Made by a program: the position numbers and the translations under genes
The notes under the pieces: generated by a model
The model's database searches: none
What the model saw: only the letters and a program-made list of their open reading frames with translations
Told to the model about the DNA's origin: nothing
Shown: piece after piece, positions 1 to 5,516 of the stretch
Layout: each line of letters starts with the position of its first letter
How positions within the stretch are numbered: position 1 is the stretch's first letter
Source: Acidobacteriota bacterium
GTDB taxonomy: Bacteria; Acidobacteriota; Vicinamibacteria; Vicinamibacterales; 2-12-FULL-66-21
NCBI GenBank assembly: GCA_013694845.1
Contig: JACDBQ010000329.1
Location: 1 to 5,516 of the forward strand
Direction: 5' to 3'
DNA length: 5,516 bases

Positions 1-205
1 CCGTGGCACCGGCCTGGGTGCGAAAGCCGACTTCCTGGTCGGTCTCGCGCTCGACGGTGCCATACATGCGTGAGCCGTCCTTCAGCACCAGCTCGTAGAG
101 CTCCGCTGGGCCTTGAGCAGCCTTCGCGGTTTGCGCCGCGGCGCCCGCAGCGAAAACCAGGAAGAGGGCAGTGACGAACGATAGGGCGATGTTCCTGATA
201 GCCAT
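1..205 (-). CDS. Secreted hypothetical protein, N-terminal part (cut by left edge)
   Basis: The reading frame is open from an ATG at 205 to the window edge, giving 68 residues. Residues 1-24 form a good Sec signal peptide: Arg4, then a hydrophobic stretch (IALSFVTALFLVFAAG), then an Ala-x-Ala type end before Gln25. The mature part begins with an Ala/Gln linker. A polar, probably beta-rich segment follows at about residues 36-67 (LYELVLKDGSRMYGTVERE, then VGFRTQAGA). It reads like small repeated-strand proteins that are common and unannotated in Acidobacteriota; that resemblance is from memory. The start is supported by AGGAG four bases upstream. It lies 100 bases downstream of the regulator gene on the same strand, so it could be co-transcribed, but its own Shine-Dalgarno sequence and the gap also allow a separate promoter. 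Function is unknown and the C-terminus is missing. Confidence 0.75.
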   Translation of the reverse strand, partial: MAIRNIALSFVTALFLVFAAGAAAQTAKAAQGPAELYELVLKDGSRMYGTVERETDQEVGFRTQAGAT

Positions 206-209
206 ATAT

Positions 210-214
210 CTCCT
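210..214 (-). promoter_or_regulatory. Shine-Dalgarno site of the left-edge secreted protein
   Basis: On the minus strand the bases read TTAGGAGATATATG. AGGAG ends four bases before the ATG at 205. The spacing is slightly short but workable. It fixes the start of a gene that is otherwise cut by the window edge. It is also the only strong ribosome binding site seen in the window. Confidence 0.6.
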
Positions 215-305
215 AAGGCGCAGGATAGGGCTCCGAGGGATCAGGAGTCGTGAGGGGCGTGTGAAGAAGGATGAAAAGCGGTGAGACCTGGTGTCGCCGG
301 TGTCG

Positions 306-2231
306 CTAGCGGGCCCGGTCGGTGAGGGTCGTGAGGATCTGCGCGAACTCCGGCTCCGAGCGCAGGGGCGCCAGCAGCGGCTCGATCGGAATGGTCCACC
401 CGGTAAAAGGCAGTTCCGCACGTTCGAGCAGCGACCGCAGGCACTTCAGCGCGTCAGCTGGCCGGCCGGTGGAGGCGTTCAGGAAAGCCTCGGCGATGGT
501 GGCTTCGCTGCCCCGCCCGCCCCGGCGCAGGGCATCAATGGCCGTTGCCGCATCGGCAAAGGCCTTCGCCGCGTCCCTGGGCTTCTTCGCGGCGCTCAGG
601 GCTGCCCCGAGTCCGACGAGGGACCGCGCATGGTCCGGGAACAGCTCGAGGGCACGCCTGAACTGCTCGACGGCACGCTGCGGGTTCCCGGCATGGAGGC
701 GCGCGAACCCGGCGCCGTCGCACGCGTTCATGACGAACTCCGCTCCGTAGAGTTGTCCCGTGCCGCAGGCCCCCTCACGTTCGAACTCCGCTTCGGCCTC
801 CGCCACGTCGCCGTGGGCCAGCCTGACGAGGCCGAGCAGCCAGTGCAGCCCGCGTGCGGGATAACGCTGGCGCAGGTGGGCCTGGCGGTCCTGCACGATG
901 GCCCCTTCACGCAGCATGGACTCGGACCGATCGAGCGAGCCTCGCGCGATCAACACCATCGCCGCCTCGAAGTGCGCGAATGGGAAGTCGGGATAGAGCT
1001 CCATCACGCGTGATAGCGAGCGGAGGCGTTCATCCCCCCACGCCGCGTGAGCGACGCGAAAGTGATGTCCCCAGTACCCGGGCTCGAGCGTCACGGCGCG
1101 GCGGGCGGAGACGAGCGCTTCACTCGACCGGCCGGCGCTGACGAGCAGGAAGGCGAGCGTCGCGTGCGCCTCCGCGAGATCACGATCGAGCTCGATCGCG
1201 CGCCGCACGTGGTCGATCGCCTTGGCAAGCAATCCGGCATCGGGCTGATTGCGCGCTCGCGACATTTCGTACTGCCAGAAATGCGCGTTCCCGAGGCCGA
1301 CGTGCGACGCGGCGTACCGCGAGTCCAACTCGATCGCGCGTTCGAAGTCCTGGATCGCGCGCGCGACCTGCGCCCCTTCCAGCGTTTCCAGGCGCACCCG
1401 TCCCTCGGTGAACACCTGATAGGCCTCGAGGCTGCTGGTCTCCCTGGTCGAACGCCGCAATGCGGTTCCGCTCCGGCTGCCGATTGCAGCCGAGAGCTGC
1501 GCGACGATGCGGTCCTGGAGGTCGAAGACGTCGGCGAGCAGGCCGTCCGCTTTACTGTCCGCGAGCGCCTCGCCGCTGGCGGCGTCGACCGCGCGCGCCG
1601 TGATCCGGAGCCGTTCGCCGGAACGCTGAAAGCTCCCCACGACGGCAAGGTCGAGCTGTAACTCACGACGCAGTGCGCCGAGATCGCTGCCTACCCGTCG
1701 TGACGCTTCGACAATCCGCGTGCGGTCAAGGGTCCGCGCCTGCAGGGCGGCACGAAGGTCGTTCGTGACGGTCTCGGCAATGCCGGACGAGAGCCAGTCG
1801 AGCGACGCGTCCTTGCTGACATTCGCAAAATCGAGGACGCCGACCGACGGCAACGCGGGTGATCCAGCACCATCCAGCTCGAGGGCGCGGCCCGCCTTCC
1901 CGTCCCCTGCAGCAACCGGCGCGATGAACCGGTAGCCGCGGCGCGCAACCGTTTGCACGTACGTCGGTTTCGAGGAGTCGTCGCCGAGCGCCTGCCGCAG
2001 CTCCGACACGACCTGCGTCAGCGCATTGTCTGTGACCGCGACATCCGGCCAGAGCGCCTTGAACAGTTCTTCCTTGGAGATGAGAGCCGAGGGCCGAACG
2101 ACGAGATAGAGCAGCAGGTCGATGATCTTCGGCGAGACGGGAATGACGGCGTCTCCCCTGGTCAGCCGGTAGGCGCCGGTTTCAACGGTGAAGGGCCCGA
2201 ACCGGTACTGCCCGGCGGAAACCGGCTGCAT
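306..2231 (-). CDS. Winged-helix DNA-binding, TolB-like and TPR regulator (soluble, CadC/OmpR-type head)
   Basis: The 641-residue protein has three parts. Residues 10-104 are an OmpR/PhoB-type winged helix (Trans_reg_C): FGPFTVETGAYRL opens the domain, SPKIIDLLLYLVV and ISKEELFKALWPDV form the core helices, TDNALTQVVSELRQALGD is the recognition-helix region, and RRGYRF ends the wing. Residues 128-250 resemble the TolB-like/FlgO-like domain often placed after such heads (SVGVLDFANVS, LDLAVVGSFQRSGERLRI). Residues 265-600 hold several TPR-like helical pairs (for example AIQDFERAIELDSRYAASHVG, AIDHVRRAIELDRDLAEAHA, AVEQFRRALELFPDHARSLVG). No transmembrane segment joins head and sensor, unlike CadC or ToxR, so it should be cytoplasmic. 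It has no receiver domain, so it is probably a one-component regulator; ligand and targets are unknown. The ATG at 2231 leaves a complete winged helix but has no clear Shine-Dalgarno sequence. Confidence 0.9.
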   Translation of the reverse strand: MQPVSAGQYRFGPFTVETGAYRLTRGDAVIPVSPKIIDLLLYLVVRPSALISKEELFKALWPDVAVTDNALTQVVSELRQALGDDSSKPTYVQTVARRGYRFIAPVAAGDGKAGRALELDGAGSPALPSVGVLDFANVSKDASLDWLSSGIAETVTNDLRAALQARTLDRTRIVEASRRVGSDLGALRRELQLDLAVVGSFQRSGERLRITARAVDAASGEALADSKADGLLADVFDLQDRIVAQLSAAIGSRSGTALRRSTRETSSLEAYQVFTEGRVRLETLEGAQVARAIQDFERAIELDSRYAASHVGLGNAHFWQYEMSRARNQPDAGLLAKAIDHVRRAIELDRDLAEAHATLAFLLVSAGRSSEALVSARRAVTLEPGYWGHHFRVAHAAWGDERLRSLSRVMELYPDFPFAHFEAAMVLIARGSLDRSESMLREGAIVQDRQAHLRQRYPARGLHWLLGLVRLAHGDVAEAEAEFEREGACGTGQLYGAEFVMNACDGAGFARLHAGNPQRAVEQFRRALELFPDHARSLVGLGAALSAAKKPRDAAKAFADAATAIDALRRGGRGSEATIAEAFLNASTGRPADALKCLRSLLERAELPFTGWTIPIEPLLAPLRSEPEFAQILTTLTDRAR

Positions 2232-2240
2232 GATGCGCGG

Positions 2241-2246
2241 ATTGTA
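2241..2246 (-). promoter_or_regulatory. Candidate -10 element of the regulator gene (possibly leaderless)
   Basis: On the minus strand TACAAT sits nine bases before the ATG at 2231, in the context GGATACAATCCGCGCATCATG. A start of transcription about seven bases after the hexamer would leave a leader of only two or three bases. That agrees with the absence of a Shine-Dalgarno sequence. No good -35 box is visible at 16-18 bases spacing (CGTGCA is a poor match), so the call is tentative. Confidence 0.35.
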
Positions 2247-2273
2247 TCCGTTACTTGACGGCTTGCACGGCTA

Positions 2274-2705
2274 CTATCGGCAGGAGATGCCGGTATGCTC
2301 GACCGACTTCACCCGCAGGACGGGCATCGGCGGCGGGGGCTCAGGACCCATACCGCGGCTTGCGCCAACCCCAATGGTGATCCGCGTGTTTCCGACTTTC
2401 TTGCCGTGGATGTCAGTGGACGTCGGCAGGTCCGTCTTCAGCTCACCGGTGATGACGTCGGAGTGGCCGTCATGCTCCTTCCGGATCGATTCCATCGTCT
2501 TCTTGTCACCGGTCAATCGGTAGGTGACCAGGTCGAGGACCCGGCTTCCGCCCACGGCCGTTCCGAGATCGGCATTCTCGAGCATGCTTCCCCTCAGACA
2601 GCCTTTCGCGACCACGATGTCGCCGCGCCTGGGAGGCTTGTTTGCCTCCTTCTCCTGGGAGGCCTGGGGAAGAACGAGGCCGAACAGCAGCAGGGCGATC
2701 ACCAT
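2274..2705 (-). CDS. Small secreted protein of unknown function
   Basis: From the ATG at 2705 the product is 143 residues. Residues 1-16 are hydrophobic (MVIALLLFGLVLPQAS) and look like a short signal peptide without the usual basic N-terminus, followed by a charged linker. The body (about residues 27-113) contains DIVVAKGCLRGSMLE and TYRLTGDKKTMESIRKEHDG leading into HSDVITGELK. The YRLTGD...H-GH...TG pattern recalls small OB-fold-like secreted proteins of soil bacteria; this is a resemblance, not a family assignment. A proline-rich stretch PEPPPPMP (121-128) precedes a final strand. Only two cysteines occur in the predicted protein, Cys36 and Cys142, and could pair. An in-frame TTG at 2723 would add six polar residues before the hydrophobic core; the ATG is preferred because it puts that core at the N-terminus. 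The frame ends in two stop codons in a row (TAGTAG). The 42-base gap to the regulator gene allows co-transcription. Confidence 0.7.
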   Translation of the reverse strand: MVIALLLFGLVLPQASQEKEANKPPRRGDIVVAKGCLRGSMLENADLGTAVGGSRVLDLVTYRLTGDKKTMESIRKEHDGHSDVITGELKTDLPTSTDIHGKKVGNTRITIGVGASRGMGPEPPPPMPVLRVKSVEHTGISCR

Positions 2706-2718
2706 GTCGTCAGTGTGG

Positions 2719-2724
2719 CACAAT
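2719..2724 (+). promoter_or_regulatory. Candidate -10 element of the peptidase-oxidase pair
   Basis: CACAAT lies ten bases before the ATG at 2735, in the context GGCACAATCCGAAAACCTATG. The following bases match those at the regulator promoter (ACAATCCG in both). As there, the short distance would give a nearly leaderless mRNA, and no Shine-Dalgarno sequence is present. No convincing -35 box is seen. Transcription from here would diverge from the small secreted protein gene. Confidence 0.3.
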
Positions 2725-2734
2725 CCGAAAACCT

Positions 2735-3781
2735 ATGAATCGCAGAGCTTTCATGGCGACCCTCGCGGCCGTGCCTGCGGCGGGCGCAGCCATCTCTTCT
2801 CAACCGCCCGCCGGTTCGCGAGGCCCTCAGCCGCTCCTTCCACGCCGGCTCGCAGCTGGCGACACCGTCGGGATCGTCGCCCCCGCGAGCGCGACGTTCC
2901 AGACGGTTGACGTCGCCATCGCTCAGGAGTCGCTCGAAGCACTGGGGCTGAAAGTCAAAGTCGGCCGACACGTCCTCTCGCGCCATGGCTACCTGGCCGG
3001 CGACGACAAGGATCGCGCGTCAGACATCAACGGATTCTTCGACGAAGATTCCGTCCGGGCCGTGCTGCCGATTCGCGGGGGATGGGGCAGCAGCCGCGTG
3101 CTGCCACATCTGAACTACGACAGGATCCGCCGCAATCCCAAGGTCGTCGTCGGCTTCAGCGACATCACTGCGCTTCATCTCGCGATCCAGGCGAAAACCG
3201 GGCTGGTGACGTTCCACGGACCCAACGGCATGGGCCGATGGGACGCGTGGTCACTCGAATACTTCAAGCGGGTGCTCTTCAACGGCGAGGCGGTGACGAT
3301 GGAGAACGTGAAGTCTCTCTCGGACCGCAACACGCTGACGCAGACCGAGAATCGCGTGCAGACGATCACGCCGGGCACCGTGCGCGGACGGCTGATCGGC
3401 GGCAACCTCACCGTGCTCACCGCGATCATGGGCTCTCCTTACGTGCCATCGTTCGATGGGGCCATCCTCTTCCTCGAAGATGTCGGTGAGGACCTCTACC
3501 GGATCGATCGCATGTTCACCCAGCTGAAGCTCGCGGGTGTGCTCGACAGGATCCGGGGGCTTGTGTTCGGAACGTGCGCCGAGTGCGGCCCGGGTGAAGG
3601 TTTCGGATCGCTCACGCTGGAAGAGATCCTCGCGGATCACGTGAAGCCGCTGCGCGTCCCCTCGTGGTTCGGGGCGATGATCGGCCACCAGACTCCGCAG
3701 TGGACGCTGCCCGTCGGGGCCGAAGTGGAGATCGATGCGGGCACCGGCACCATCCGGATGCTCGCTCCGGCGGTCCGCTGA
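2735..3781 (+). CDS. LD-carboxypeptidase, peptidase family S66, with Tat-like signal
   Basis: The 348-residue protein belongs to the LdcA/MccF family, serine peptidases that cut the L,D-bond before the terminal D-Ala of muropeptides or cleave related peptide conjugates. The family Ser-Glu-His triad is recognisable: Ser142 in GFSD, Glu248 in FLEDVGEDLYRIDRM, and His318 in IGHQTPQWTLPVG. The spacings of 106 and 70 residues are close to those of the Pseudomonas aeruginosa enzyme (102 and 68). Other family marks are GDTVGIVAPAS (42-52), the RGGWG loop (114-118) and RGRLIGGNLTVL (218-229). The first 22 residues (MNRRAFMATLAAVPAAGAA...) look like a twin-arginine signal, whereas classical LdcA is cytoplasmic. 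The ATG at 2735 is chosen because it begins exactly at this signal; an upstream in-frame ATG at 2642 would add 31 polar residues and overlap the divergent gene. A CxxC (Cys281, Cys284) lies before the last catalytic residue. It is followed after four bases by the oxidase. Confidence 0.93.
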   Translation: MNRRAFMATLAAVPAAGAAISSQPPAGSRGPQPLLPRRLAAGDTVGIVAPASATFQTVDVAIAQESLEALGLKVKVGRHVLSRHGYLAGDDKDRASDINGFFDEDSVRAVLPIRGGWGSSRVLPHLNYDRIRRNPKVVVGFSDITALHLAIQAKTGLVTFHGPNGMGRWDAWSLEYFKRVLFNGEAVTMENVKSLSDRNTLTQTENRVQTITPGTVRGRLIGGNLTVLTAIMGSPYVPSFDGAILFLEDVGEDLYRIDRMFTQLKLAGVLDRIRGLVFGTCAECGPGEGFGSLTLEEILADHVKPLRVPSWFGAMIGHQTPQWTLPVGAEVEIDAGTGTIRMLAPAVR

Positions 3782-3785
3782 CGTC

Positions 3786-5162
3786 ATGACCGGCTCGGAC
3801 TTCGAGGCGCTGATCGGGGAGCTGCGAGGGATCGGCGGGGCGAACGTCTCGACCGCCTCCGCGGTCCGCGATCATCACAGTCGGGGTGAATCCCACCACG
3901 CCGCCGCCCTTCCGCACGCGGTCGCGTTCCCGGAAACCAACGACGACGTCCAGGCCATCGTCCGGGCCTGCGCCAGGCATCGCTGCCCCGTCGTCCCGTT
4001 CGGCGCCGGATCGTCGCTCGAGGGGCACGTGAACCCGGTGCACGGCGGTGTTTCGATGGACATGTCGCGGATGAACAGGGTTCTCCACGTCAGTGCCGAT
4101 GACCTCGATGCGACGGTCCAGGCCGGCGTGACACGCAAGCAGTTCGACAAGCACCTGCGCTCGACCGGACTGGTCTTCCATCTCGATCCTGGCGCCGACG
4201 CAACGCTCGGCGGCATGGCCGCGACCCGTGCCTCGGGCACGACGGCGGTCCGGTACGGCACGATGCGTGATGCGGTCCTCGGGTTGAAGGTAGTGCTGGC
4301 CGATGGACGGATCATCTCGACCGGCGGCCGCGCGCGCAAGTCGTCGTCTGGCTACGACCTGACGAAGCTGCTGGTCGGATCGGAAGGCACGCTTGGCGTG
4401 ATCACGGAGTTGACGGTCCGGCTGCACGGCCGTCCGGAAGCACTGGCTTCGGCGACCTGCTACTTCGATGACATCGAGAGCGCCGTGCGCACAGTCATCA
4501 CGACGATCCAACTGGGCATTCCGGTCGCGCGGATCGAACTGCTCGACGAAGTCCAGATCGACGCCGTCAATCGCTTCTCGAACGTCTCCTACCCGGTGTT
4601 CCCGACGCTGTTCTTCGAATTTCATGGACTGAGCGAACGCGATGTCACCGAGCAGGCTGAGTCGGTCGGTGGCATCGCGGCCGAACATGGCGGCCATGCG
4701 TTCGCGCGCGCCTTGACGCCGGAAGCACGGGCCGCAATGTGGCAGGCACGTCACGACGCCTACTACGCGGCGTTGGCGATGCGACCCGGGTCGCGAGGAT
4801 GGACGACCGACGCGTGCGTCCCGATATCACGACTGGCTGACTGCATCCTCGAAACCAAGCGCGATATCGCGGCCTCGCACCTCGTCGCGGCGCTGGTCGG
4901 GCACGTGGGGGACGGGAACTTCCACATGATCTTCCCGGTCAATCCAGACGATCCGGCCGACATCGAGGAAGCCGAACGGCTCTCTGACCGACTGGTGGAG
5001 CGCTCGCTCTCGATGGGCGGGACCTGCTCGGGTGAACACGGCGTCGGGCTCGGGAAGCGGAAGTTCCTCGCCCGCGAGCACGGCGAGGCGCTGGAGGTCA
5101 TGCGCGCGATCAAGGCGACGCTCGATCCGCAGAACATCATGAACCCGGGCAAGATGCTTTAG
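3786..5162 (+). CDS. FAD-linked D-lactate dehydrogenase / GlcD-type D-2-hydroxyacid oxidase
   Basis: The 458-residue flavoprotein has a PCMH-type FAD domain (about 40-215) and an FAD-oxidase C-terminal domain (about 216-458). FAD-binding marks are VVPFGAGSSLEGH (69-81), LDPGADATLGGMAATRASGT (133-152), YGTMRD (157-162) and VGSEGTLGVITE (197-208). In the C-terminal domain VGHVGDGNFH (371-380) and GEHGVG (416-421) supply His373, His380 and Glu417, which match the metal-binding His-His-Glu set known in the D-lactate/D-2-hydroxyglutarate dehydrogenase family. LDPQNIMNPGKML is the usual end. The protein should oxidise D-lactate or a similar D-2-hydroxy acid to the 2-oxo acid, passing electrons to a quinone, cytochrome or flavoprotein. 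Length is normal and no part is missing. No signal peptide is seen, so it is probably cytoplasmic or at the inner face of the membrane. The ATG at 3786 lies four bases after the peptidase stop and suggests translational coupling; an earlier in-frame ATG (3735) would overlap that gene. Exact substrate is not certain. Confidence 0.93.
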   Translation: MTGSDFEALIGELRGIGGANVSTASAVRDHHSRGESHHAAALPHAVAFPETNDDVQAIVRACARHRCPVVPFGAGSSLEGHVNPVHGGVSMDMSRMNRVLHVSADDLDATVQAGVTRKQFDKHLRSTGLVFHLDPGADATLGGMAATRASGTTAVRYGTMRDAVLGLKVVLADGRIISTGGRARKSSSGYDLTKLLVGSEGTLGVITELTVRLHGRPEALASATCYFDDIESAVRTVITTIQLGIPVARIELLDEVQIDAVNRFSNVSYPVFPTLFFEFHGLSERDVTEQAESVGGIAAEHGGHAFARALTPEARAAMWQARHDAYYAALAMRPGSRGWTTDACVPISRLADCILETKRDIAASHLVAALVGHVGDGNFHMIFPVNPDDPADIEEAERLSDRLVERSLSMGGTCSGEHGVGLGKRKFLAREHGEALEVMRAIKATLDPQNIMNPGKML

Positions 5163-5203
5163 CGGGGTGCGGGGTCCGGGATGCGAAAGGCACTGGCAGG
5201 CTC

Positions 5204-5516
5204 TCACTGTCGCAGCGCCTGCACCGGATCGACGCTCATCGCCCTGCGCGCAGGTAGCAATGCGGCAAGCATCGCCGTCAGGACGAGTGCGAGCGCCACC
5301 ACCAGGTAGGTCAACGGATCGGTCGCGCCCACGCCGTACAGCTGCGCCGTGATCACCGGCCGCAGCAGAAGCGCGGCAGCGGTCCCGAGCACGACTCCGC
5401 CGATCGTGAGCTTCACGGCATGTCCGAGCACGAGCCCCAGCACCTGGGACGGTGTCGCGCCGAGCGCCATACGGATACCGACTTCAGTGGTCCGTTCCGC
5501 CGCGATCATGGTGATG
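5204..5516 (-). CDS. ABC transporter permease, FtsX/MacB-like, C-terminal fragment (cut by right edge)
   Basis: The frame is open from the window edge to a TGA at 5204-5206, giving the last 103 residues. It starts inside the typical FtsX-domain loop after a membrane helix: ITMIAAERTTEVGIRMALGA, the region thought to contact the ATPase in MacB-type permeases. Two hydrophobic segments follow (LTIGGVVLGTAAALLL and YLVVALALVLTAMLAALLP), and the protein ends with PARRAMSVDPVQALRQ, a standard C-terminus for this family. It is an inner-membrane subunit of an export or efflux-type, mechanotransmission ABC system. Acidobacteriota carry many such genes, often with two FtsX domains (the ADOP type); the missing N-terminal part would decide. 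The in-frame Met at 5509 is internal, not a start. The gene converges on the oxidase gene and is probably a separate transcription unit. Confidence 0.9.
   Translation of the reverse strand, partial: ITMIAAERTTEVGIRMALGATPSQVLGLVLGHAVKLTIGGVVLGTAAALLLRPVITAQLYGVGATDPLTYLVVALALVLTAMLAALLPARRAMSVDPVQALRQ

Noticed and set aside
206..305. Possible terminator between the regulator and the left-edge gene
   Set aside because: Only a four-base CTCC/GGAG stem (231-247) could be found, without a following T-run on the minus strand.
290..306. Direct repeat GGTGTCGC (290-297 and 299-306) at the end of the regulator gene
   Set aside because: Two eight-base copies in GC-rich DNA, not inverted and with no T-run, so neither a terminator nor a convincing binding site.
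291..1013. Long plus-strand open frame of 240 residues opposite the regulator's TPR part
   Set aside because: The minus-strand frame has a full, recognisable domain order. The plus-strand product is rich in Arg, Gly and Pro with no known motif, typical of an antisense shadow in GC-rich DNA.
1183..1198. Perfect 16-base palindrome CGATCGAGCTCGATCG
   Set aside because: It lies inside the TPR coding region and encodes part of the repeated AIELDRD helix motif. Codon use in GC-rich DNA explains it without an operator role.
2255..2283. Plus-strand TTGACG with TACTAT downstream as a promoter
   Set aside because: The spacing between the two hexamers is 11 bases, too short, and no plausible plus-strand gene begins after it.
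2295..2738. Plus-strand open frame of 147 residues opposite the small secreted protein
   Set aside because: The minus-strand frame has a signal-like N-terminus and a coherent body. The plus-strand frame has no signal or motif and would overlap the start of the peptidase gene.
3251..3787. Minus-strand open frame of 178 residues opposite the peptidase gene
   Set aside because: It covers the S66 catalytic region on the other strand; its composition (many His, Arg, Glu) and lack of motifs mark it as a shadow.
3612..4754. Minus-strand open frame of 380 residues opposite the oxidase gene
   Set aside because: The plus strand holds clear flavoprotein motifs over this whole stretch. The antisense product is Arg/Asp-rich and low in hydrophobic core patterns, and it crosses the boundary of two real genes.

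Overview
This is a GC-rich bacterial chromosome window packed with genes. The style fits a soil Acidobacteriota, possibly the Vicinamibacterales: a soluble winged-helix/TolB-like/TPR regulator, a MacB/FtsX-type permease, small secreted proteins of unknown function, and little Shine-Dalgarno sequence. The assignment rests on gene content and style only, not on a marker gene. No tRNA, rRNA, CRISPR array, insertion sequence, phage gene or attachment site is visible. No gene-free stretch exceeds about 100 bases.

Left block, all on the minus strand and read from right to left: a short secreted protein of unknown function (2705 to 2274), a 641-residue winged-helix/TPR regulator (2231 to 306), and the start of a second secreted protein that runs off the left edge (205 to 1). 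Only the last has a clear Shine-Dalgarno sequence. The regulator has a -10-like TACAAT so close to its ATG that its mRNA may be leaderless.

Right block, plus strand: an S66-family LD-carboxypeptidase with a twin-arginine-like signal (2735 to 3781). Four bases later comes an FAD-linked D-lactate dehydrogenase/GlcD-type oxidase (3786 to 5162). This tight pair looks like one transcription unit, divergent from the small secreted protein across a 29-base gap. At the right edge the C-terminal end of an FtsX/MacB-like ABC permease (5516 to 5204, minus strand) converges on the oxidase with a 41-base gap.

Working together: the peptidase should release a C-terminal residue from a muropeptide or peptide. 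The oxidase should oxidise a D-2-hydroxy acid and pass electrons on. Their coupling suggests a small salvage or detoxification pathway, but this is inference. The families are all known, and I see no clear evidence of an entirely new system. The most interesting points are the peptidase-oxidase pair, the apparent export of the peptidase, and the shared promoter-like motif ACAATCCG just upstream of two genes that lack a Shine-Dalgarno sequence.
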